Shown here piece after piece: positions 53,596 through 60,000 of a stretch of 60,000 bases of DNA (position 1 is its first letter; every line of letters starts with the position of its first letter). Under the pieces are notes generated by a model. It ran no database searches. It saw nothing but the letters and a program-made list of their open reading frames with translations, and was not told where the DNA came from. This DNA comes from Takakia lepidozioides (Eukaryota > Streptophyta > Takakiopsida > Takakiales > Takakiaceae): NCBI GenBank assembly GCA_030704615.1, contig CM060734.1, positions 5,210,001 to 5,270,000 of the forward strand, written 5' to 3'. A program made the translations under genes and the position numbers.

Positions 53596-54600
53596 TTGCA
53601 ATTTCTTGAGCATGCAGTTGGGGATATGGGCTGAGGAGACCTGTAAGTTATCGTGCCTTGAAGTGGCTGCTGCCTGCAGCCCCAAATTCAACCCGACTGC
53701 TCCTGGTTTGGCATGCTACAGCCTATGTTTTGGCTTTTGTTGTTTTGCCGTCAATGGGGCAGCTCGACCTGTCTGGCCTGTCTCTTGAGGCCTGCATACA
53801 GACCATACCATATCTTTTGATCCTTGACAGTAGGGCCTGTGGAGTAATGAGCTAGGTTGTAATTTCTTTGGGCCATAGAGGATCTGGTTTTATGGGGGCT
53901 GCCTCGGCGGGTTTGGGACTCTAAGGACGTGGTGGCCTTGAATGTTATGGCGGCAGCCTGATAAGGCACGGACCTGCTCCTTTTCGGGCCTGTTTTTGGT
54001 GTGTGATGGATCATAGTGAGGTGTTCTTTGCAAACTTTAGCATGGACCTCTTGAAGGATGAGGATGGTAAGCTGTAATGGAATCCTACCTATAGTTCTGG
54101 CCTTGTCATGACATCAGGCCTATGACCTGCAATTTGAGTTTTTTATGTGCCAAAGAGGCTGGATCTCGGTTGTTCAAGTTGCTTGTGTGTACAAGTCTTG
54201 AAGTTGCAATTTGATAGGCTGAATTCACATCCCCTTGACACCTTGTATGATTACATGTCTCGGGGTGAGTACAAATGGTATGGAATCTATTTCATCATGC
54301 CCAAGTAGGATTGCTTGGAGGCATGTTTTGATTCTGAAAAATTGCAGGCTGGTTCTTATGCCTTGCTTGATGCATGATAAGGTAGGTTGCTGCTAATTAT
54401 TTTGTCATACCCAAGATGTTTGCTTGAAGGGCATGTCTTGAATCTGTAATATTGTAGGCCGGTTTCACATACCCAAGATGTTTTGCTCTATGCATGTCTT
54501 GTTGTAATTGTGATGCCAAGAAAGGGTATGACAGGCTGTAGCAATCTATTTTTTCAGAACACAAGATGCTTGCTTATATGCTTGTCTTGTTGTCATGACC
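53596..54600. repeat. U-family leader repeats before unit 3
   Basis: After about 500 bp of unassigned text, tandem about 60-bp phrases (CCAAGATGTTTGCTTGAAGG and others) run from 54100 to 54600 and match 49040-49530. Confidence 0.65.
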
Positions 54601-54937
54601 TGTACATGAACAAACCCCGCCCTCCCACCCTGTTTTATCAAGAATGATTGGGTGATGTCAATTCATGGGAAACTATGACAAGAATGGAAATGTTAGATGG
54701 TGCCCTGTTTTGGGCTGTTTATGTCTTTAATTGACAATGACCCTAGTAGGGCCTGTCCATGTCTTGACATGACATGATATCTTCCCACTCTCTCCTCTCT
54801 TTTGTCTCTGTCCCTCTCCCTCTCCTTTTAAGTTTTCTGCCCCCTCTCTCCCTCTCTGGTGTTTTATTTGGAAGCAGCCAAAAGATAGGGCGAGAGAGAG
54901 GGAGAGGGCGAGAGAGAGAGGGAGAGAGATCAGGAAA

Positions 54938-54993
54938 GGTGGGGGGGGAGTGACTGAGCAGTTGTTGCTGCTCAGTCACTCCACCCCCCACCC
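54938..54993. repeat. Foldback 1 in U unit 3
   Basis: AGTGACTGAGCAG (54949-54961) and its exact complement (54968-54980), extended outward by G8 against CCACCCCCC and then by GA-rich against CT-rich sequence. Confidence 0.85.
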
Positions 54994-55146
54994 TTCTTCT
55001 TTTTTGTTTGTTTTTTTTTCCTTGCACCTCTCTCCCTCTCTCTTTCCCTCTCTTTCCCTCTCTCCCTCTCCCTCTCTCCCCATCTCTCTCCCTCTCTTCT
55101 GCCCCCTCTCTTCCTCTCTGATTTTGTTTTCTTGTGGGGAGTGACA

Positions 55147-55148
55147 AA

Positions 55149-55181
<33 letters not shown>

Positions 55182-55290
55182 GGGTGAGACGAGCAAACAA
55201 AAATAAAAATGGTGGTGGGGGGGGGTGATTGAGCAGCTGCTCAATCACCCCCCCCCCCCCCCACCTTTTTATTTTTATTTTTCTTGCACC
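55147..55290. repeat. Foldback 2 in U unit 3
   Basis: GATTGAGCAG meets CTGCTCAATC without a loop at 55236/55237. The arms continue through G10/C17, AAAAATAAAAA/TTTTTATTTTT and GA/CT tracts, about 40-50 bases each. Confidence 0.85.
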
Positions 55291-55306
55291 TCTCTGGTGG
55301 GGCGGA

Positions 55307-55337
55307 GCTGAGAGCAGCAGCACTTGCTGCTCTCAGC
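55307..55337. repeat. Foldback 3 in U unit 3
   Basis: GCTGAGAGCAGCA, 5-base loop, TGCTGCTCTCAGC: a perfect 13-bp stem. Confidence 0.85.
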
Positions 55338-55380
55338 CCCCCACATGCTTTGTTTTTTTTTTGGATCTGGAATGTAGAGA

Positions 55381-56160
55381 TTGTTTCCTGGTGAGGCCAA
55401 CTTTTGGATTTGCATGACAGGTGCCAGGCTTATGGGGAAAGAGAAGAAGTCCCCTGCCCCAAGAAAAGGGGCGGAGAACCCGTTTGCTCTGCCGGCACGT
55501 GTGACGCGGGCTGGCATCTCACGGTTAACCAGCCCCGTCGATAGCCGCAGCCGGAGGGCTCCTCTGCCCCCTGAGGCCCCCCCCCCTCTTGTCCCCGTCT
55601 TGGATTCGCCAGGGGCCGGCTCAGCCACCTCTCCTATTCGGGAGGTTGTTGCTGGGCCGGATGCTCAGTTGAGCACACCCCCGGCCACCAAGACGGGTGA
55701 GATGTACCTTGACAAGCGCATCACCTGTTCGGGGGCCAGTTTCGGGCAACTTTTGGAAGTCACCCCTATACAGACCCCTTCCTCCGCAGCGAAGGCTGCA
55801 CTTGCCAAGGCCCAAGGTTAGGTTGAAGGGTCTCGGGAACTGGCGGTTCCTAGCCCAATGTTGATCGTGAGGGAGGAGTTGACGAGGAGGGCCTATGAGG
55901 AGGCCGAGATAGTGAAGCACCTCGAATTAGTGAAGCCGGGTGAGAGCTTCTACCCTGCTACGCATTCGTTGGGGGGGGGGGGGGGGGGGGGGGGGGGAGG
56001 AGGATCCGCCGATGCCCCCCCTCAGCCTGAGCGGTCAGCAAAGAAGGGCCTGGACTATGGGGCGCCGCCGGCTATGGTCGACATCTGGAACCTACTTCCA
56101 GCGGCGCTCCGGGAGGGATAGCACGGGGACTTCCGGCAGGGAACTCCTGCCACATCAGGT
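55381..56160 (+). pseudogene. TnpA-like gene, first later exon
   Basis: Plus-strand frame from about 55393 (after CAG): KEKKSPAPRKGAENPFALPA, proline-rich text, GEMYLDKRITCSGASFGQLL, TAG at 55819-55821, then in the same frame REELTRRAYEEAEIVKHLEL. A run of 27 G (55971-55997) then disturbs the frame. Low-complexity linkers of this kind occur in CACTA accessory proteins. The assignment depends on the exons that follow. Confidence 0.45.
55971..55997 (+). repeat. G27 homopolymer
   Basis: 27 consecutive G inside a coding exon. Its true length is uncertain in any sequencing method. Confidence 0.85.
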
Positions 56161-56318
56161 GACACGGGTGACACCGGACCGAGTCGGCCAAGCTTGCAAA
56201 GGTACAACCGTCGCACCTTGCCCATTCCATGTTTTGTCATTTCCTTTGCATGCATGTATTTCTTTCTTGTTTGTTTCTTTTTTTGAATTTTTTTTTGGGG
56301 GGGGGTATTCGTCTTCAG

Positions 56319-57010
56319 GAGGCAGAGACATTCTTGGCCGATTGGGTGCACTCCCGTGGGGTTGCCAATGAGGCAGAGCACATGGTGTTGATGAAGGACC
56401 CGAACACCAGAGGTAAGAAGAAGAGGCCTCGACCTCCCGAGGTCCCTTTTACCATCAATGAAGGGGCTGCTGAGGAGAGAGAGAGAAGGGAGAGGGAGAA
56501 GGAGAGAGAGGAAGTAGCGGGGAAGGGGAAGGAAAAGAAGAAGAGAAGAAGTCCATGGAGACGACGGGGTGGGTGTGCGTGCGGGGGAGGGAAGTGGGGT
56601 AACAAAGGAGGTAGGGAAGGAGCCTGCAAAGAAGGGAGAGGGTGGGAAGAAGAAGAAGAAATCCCGGGGGATAAAGGAGGTGGCCTTGGCAAAGATCGTT
56701 GTGCCACCGGTGGAGGTCAATAAGCATGGTGACCCGTGCGGTGCGTTTTGAGTGGCTATGAAGGGGCCAGCCTTCGAACTCGCAGCGGCGTGGTTCCCTT
56801 GGCACATCAAGTGGGGTGATCAGCACTATGGCCAGAAGCGCAAGTATGCCCATGAGTTAGACCGCCGGTTTCTGGGCAATTGGAGTGAGACGAGGCTGAT
56901 GGAGATGGTGGGGCAGAACTTGATGAACAAGAGGTACCGTGCCAGACAAAGGATTCGGAGGGCAATGGAAAAGGGGGTCACATCCAAACCACCTTTTGGA
57001 ATTTCACAGG
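56319..57010 (+). pseudogene. TnpA-like gene, Transposase_24-like exon
   Basis: It begins after acceptor CTTCAG (56318): EAETFLADWVHSRGVANEAE, a Lys/Glu-rich linker with frame breaks, then FELAAAWFPWHIKWGDQHYG, KRKYAHELDRRFLGNWSETR and NKRYRARQRIRRAMEKGVTS, up to a possible donor at 57010. The Trp/Arg-rich helical pattern (W..K...W......F......WR/RYR) fits the Ptta/En/Spm transposase family (Transposase_24), which provides the DNA-binding TnpA function. Read by eye; no strong single motif. Confidence 0.5.
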
Positions 57011-57116
57011 TTGGCAAATCCTTGAATCATTTCACCTTCCATTTGTTGCATGTGCATTAATGAGGTGGATTTGATGCAACGTATGTGTGTAATTCACTAA
57101 TTGTGGGGGGGTGCAT

Positions 57117-57275
57117 AGCTATCGTGGGATGCGCTCATTGCGGGAGAGAATGATGCGGTAAACAAGGATAAGTTCCAGAGGGCACGCGAAGCAACAACAA
57201 TCCGCCTTGAGCACGAATCCACACACAAGTGGGGCCCCGGCGGATCGAGGGGTTTTATCCTCCGATTTTTAAGTC
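57117..57275 (+). pseudogene. TnpA-like gene, next exon
   Basis: After acceptor GCATAG: LSWDALIAGENDAVNKDKFQ, RAREATTIRLEHESTHKWGP, GGSRGF. The end HKWGPGGSRGF parallels the H-x-x-Gly-Ser...F block near the end of Transposase_24 domains. Confidence 0.5.
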
Positions 57276-57358
57276 ATACTTCCCTATGTATTTTGTTATG
57301 TTTTTTTTTCTGGCTCCATCATTGTGAGAAACTGACTTTAATTTGTGGCATGTGTAGG

Positions 57359-57671
57359 AAACCACGTTTGAGAGGTTGTCATCTCTGGTAGAGTACGACT
57401 ACGCCAAGGAGCATGGTTGGCAATCCCTCATGACCAACATGGCCAAGACGGAGGGGATGAGTGCACTACCAGGCACTAGTATGGCTGAGGGGGGGGGGGT
57501 CATGGCCAGGGATTGGATGAGAGCTCTGTGGGAGTTAGGGGAACGCCACCTGGTTTATGTGCTCAAGCGAAGGGCGCGGAGTCATCAGGCTCATCGGATA
57601 GCTATGACTCCTCCTCTGACGATGAGGATGAGGATGAGGATGAGGATGAGGATGAGGATGAGGATGAGTAG
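57359..57671 (+). pseudogene. TnpA-like gene, last exon with acidic tail
   Basis: After acceptor GTGTAG: ETTFERLSSLVEYDYAKEHG, then a frame change near a G9 run (57490), then GSSDSYDSSSDDEDEDED and more Asp-Glu, ending at TAG 57669-57671. The Asp-Glu tail is encoded by GATGAG repeats. Confidence 0.5.
57618..57669 (+). repeat. GATGAG hexanucleotide repeat
   Basis: About eight units coding for Asp-Glu in the gene frame. The tract could expand or contract without shifting the frame. Confidence 0.9.
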
Positions 57672-58585
57672 TCCTAGTCCGTGTAGCTGGTCCTAGGATC
57701 AGTCTATTGAACCCTTGTGAGCAAAGAATTCAGCTCATTGCTTGTAAATATATTTCCATTTGTACATATATTTCCATCTTCTATCTTATTCATGTGTCAC
57801 ACAGCCTCACTCTTGATTCATGCTTGCTTGAACCAATGCAATAAACAAAATTGAGTACCTGTTAAATCAGAGCAATGGAAGCTCTAATGTCTTCCAACAC
57901 CCAAGAAAGAAACCAGGGAAAAACCCTAAATCACCCCCAATTCACCCCCCAAAATGAACCCCCCCCCCCCCCCCCCGTGCGACGGGTTTTTCTTCTGTGC
58001 GACGTTCGGGGTGGCTAGCTGCAACGCCTCGGCGTCCTTGAGCCCAACACAAGGCCTCCCCCACCTGTTTGTTTTTTGTAAAAAAAAGGCACCCAGCCAC
58101 CCCGGGCGTCGCAAGTAACCACGCCCCGGAGTCGCACTGGGCGACTGCACTGAGGCGATGGGGTCTCCCCATGCAACGTCGTCGCGTGTCTGGCAGCGAT
58201 GCCACTGGTGGCTGAGCCTAACCCCCCCCCCCTCCGCCACGTGGTGTTTTTTTAGTCCGGGCATGGAAAAAAAAAATATTGGTTGCCACGCCGAGCCGTC
58301 GCCCTAACCAACGCCGTCGCGGGTGGTAGCGACGGCCGGGCGTGGCTACAAGGAGGCCCCCCCCCCCCCCCCCCCCCAGAGCCCTGGATGGCCAAGAAGC
58401 AACGGCGGGGCGTCACTGGAGGGGGGTAGCGGCTTGCAACCCCCATCCGTCGCATTTATGTGACGTCCGATTAGTGACGCCCCGGGGACGGTCGTGCCAC
58501 GCCCGGGCGCCTGCGCCCCTGCCTCAAAAGCGGCGTTTAGTGACATCGCGGCGTGGCTGCGCCGTTTCCGCGGCGTCACTAAAAC
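57672..58585. other. CACTA 3' subterminal region
   Basis: An AT-rich 3' flank to about 57930, then a GC-rich region with many GCGACG/CGTCGC and GCGTCACTAA/TTAGTGACG motifs in both orientations, as expected of subterminal repeats. C18 (57959-57976) and C21 (58357-58377) runs are present. Long frames here on both strands are by-products of the GC content. Confidence 0.6.
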
Positions 58586-58604
58586 CCCCCCTTTTCCTGT
58601 AGTG
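58586..58604 (-). repeat. CACTA-type terminal inverted repeat, right end
   Basis: Read on the minus strand: CACTACAGGAAAAGGGGGG. TCA (58605-58607) would be the right target duplication. It is similar but not identical to the end at 683 (CACTAGAAGGAAAAACGG). Confidence 0.7.
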
Positions 58605-58651
58605 TCACATTCGTTCCTTTCCTGCTTTATCTCACAATCTGTCTCCTCACC

Positions 58652-59820
58652 ATGGCCTATGTTCCAGCTGCTCTGGGTGCCAATGGTTACAGAAGGGACA
58701 ACAGGAGGTACCCTAAGAATAGAAATCGGGCTCCACCCAGATACACACCCGCTACAGGACCGGGTGTATTGGGAGTGGCCCCCAGACGGTCGTCCTCGCC
58801 TCCAAGAGCTCCCATGGTATGGAGTGAGGAAGCGCCTGCCCAGGACTCTCAGCCTGTGTTACAGCTTAACATGGATGTCATTAAAGAGCATTCCCAGCTG
58901 CTTGCGGAGCAAGGTGTGCTCATATATTTCCCTGGTAGGGTCTGTAATAGGACCTTCGCTAGAGAGTGGGCAATGGAACACTTTGGGCCTGACAGAGGTT
59001 TAACCTCTCACTTCTGCTTGGCACTCGGGAGGGGCTTCTTTTCTATGATGTTTAGCACTGCGGAGCTCGCAGCCAAAGCCTTGCGATTCAACATCTCGCT
59101 TTCTAAATGCCTGTGCATGTCTTTCCTTGGAATGCTGACTGGGGCCACAAAGGAGGGGTGACCTGCAAACCTCGAGTTCTGGCCCTTCCTATCTGCCTGG
59201 GAACTATCTGAGATCTTTACCGGAAATTGGAGCTCATTTTGGAGTGTTCATTGGCTCCATGAACGTCTTTGAGCACCTGGTGCTTGACGCCCGTAGTATT
59301 GACAACGACATGGCGATCTATGACTATCAACGAGATGGTGGTGTGCCGCAGTTAGTTGTAATGATGCCTGAGCAGGCACCGATTGCGTCTTCAATTAAGT
59401 TGCCTACGTTAGATAACTCTTTTGTCTCTGTCTTGGTTAAGGAGGTCAATGTTGTTATTGTATGCCACCATTGCAATGCGGAAGGCCATGTCAAAGCCGA
59501 TTGTCTGGCTCTCCACAACTCTTTCCAGAACGACTTGCCCGCTGATGATGTTGGCCGTATTTTGAATCGCAGACACAGGATGGAGGCCCCTCTAGGAAAC
59601 GGGCTGTTGACTCCACACCCATTCAACCCCTTGCAAAGAGATCAAGCTGGACCCTGTTTCTCAGTCCCCAATAAGTCCAAGGATTTTTCTACTGGCTTCC
59701 CCCACTCAAGGCTCTCTGCAAAGAGCAGACACTATTCGACCTGCCGTATTTCCGCTCATTATGAGATCAATCGAAATTCGTTCAATGGGCCAACGGATGG
59801 TTGCCCATCCAAATGATTTT
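58652..59820 (+). pseudogene. LINE ORF1 (DUF4283-like domain and zinc knuckle)
   Basis: ATG 58652 opens 169 codons: a basic Arg/Pro-rich start (GYRRDNRRYPKNRNRAPPR), then GRVCNRTFAREWAMEHFGPD, LGRGFFSMMFSTAELAAKAL, the pattern of the RNA-binding DUF4283 domain in plant L1 ORF1 proteins. A stop at 59159-59161 and a frame change precede the second part (59244-59816) with FIGSMNVFEHLVLDAR and a CCHC knuckle, CHHCNAEGHVKADC. ORF1 coats LINE RNA. The gene is damaged; ORF2 would lie beyond the window. Confidence 0.75.
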
Positions 59821-60000
59821 CGTTCGCTTTCAAACCTTGGCCAGCGTGTTCAATGTACCCTCTGATACGTCCCAGTGTAATACGAGATCAATCGAAAATC
59901 GTTCCATTGTCCAATGAGGCGTTCACTTGTCATCTGGTTTTTGTTCAATGCGAAAAAGAAATCGTGCAATGCGTGCACGGCTATTGCACCCATTGAACGG
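59787..60000 (+). repeat. LINE sequence shared with 48860-49030 (inverse)
   Basis: AACGGATGGTTGCCCATCCA and the following 150 bp match the minus strand of 49030-48860, including two rounds of an AACGGATGG/GATCAATCGAAAATC unit. The sequence runs to the window end. Confidence 0.75.

Larger units (their letters stand above)
54600..55370 (+). repeat. U-family unit 3, truncated
   Basis: GTTAGATGGTGCC (54691), TGACAATGACCC and a series of foldbacks to 55345. The part with CATCC hairpins, GATGGCGG and tail is missing; the TnpA-like exons begin directly after. Confidence 0.75.

Noticed and set aside
55100-55330. Arg/Glu- and Lys-rich frames on both strands
   Set aside because: Translation of GA/CT simple repeats; no gene expected.
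57926-58602. Several 60-110-codon frames in the GC-rich stretch
   Set aside because: Stop codons are rare in GC-rich subterminal DNA; no consistent domain.
1-60000. tRNA, rRNA or other structured RNA genes
   Set aside because: I looked for cloverleaf and A/B-box patterns and rRNA-like text by eye and found none that I could support.

Overview
The window is a nest of plant-type transposable elements. I see no intact ordinary host gene. The element types point to a streptophyte (a land plant or close algal relative): a CACTA (En/Spm) transposon with TNP2 and TnpA-like genes, a chromodomain Ty3/gypsy element with an initiator-Met-tRNA-type primer site, Tat- and Athila-like gypsy elements, an L1-type LINE, and fragments of a DRM-type DNA methyltransferase and of F-box genes. 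The species cannot be told from this sequence.

Layout. 1-545: DRM-like cytosine methyltransferase pseudogene. 683 to about 26.4 kb: a CACTA element that starts with CACTA at 683. Its TNP2-type transposase gene lies on the minus strand (25.5 kb down to 9.8 kb) and a divergent TnpA-like gene starts at 25.7 kb. Two gypsy elements sit inside it with clean target duplications: a chromovirus (2746-9701, TSD AGGCC) and a Tat-like element (9949-21498, TSD TGAAG). The second splits the transposase gene, and its coding frame joins exactly across the insertion. 26.7-32.0 kb: an inverted arrangement of an unrecognised repeat family, called U here. 33.2-42.05 kb: a composite chromovirus array (internal-LTR-internal-LTR). 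42.05-42.23 kb: LINE RNase H scrap. 42.23-46.12 kb: minus-strand Athila-like element reduced to one LTR plus gag; its LTR carries three tandem F-box-like fragments. 46.13-49.03 kb: minus-strand LINE with a deleted endonuclease. 49.04-55.37 kb: the U family again, in tandem with a period near 2.55 kb. 55.4-57.7 kb: later exons of a TnpA-like gene. 58604: a CACTA terminus. 58.65-60 kb: LINE ORF1, running off the window.

How the pieces relate. Insertion order can be partly read: CACTA is older than both gypsy elements inside it, and chromovirus copies of different ages are present. The gene order (TNP2 on minus, TnpA start on plus at 25.7 kb, TnpA-like end on plus at 57.7 kb, CACTA terminus at 58.6 kb) allows 683-58604 to be one greatly expanded CACTA element, but the two termini match only partly. 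Most reading frames are broken by single-base deletions or stop codons. The least expected items are the U family with its conserved foldbacks, a 68-bp in-frame inversion inside a chromovirus gag, the F-box fragments inside an LTR, and a long unexplained 3' reading frame fused to an integrase.
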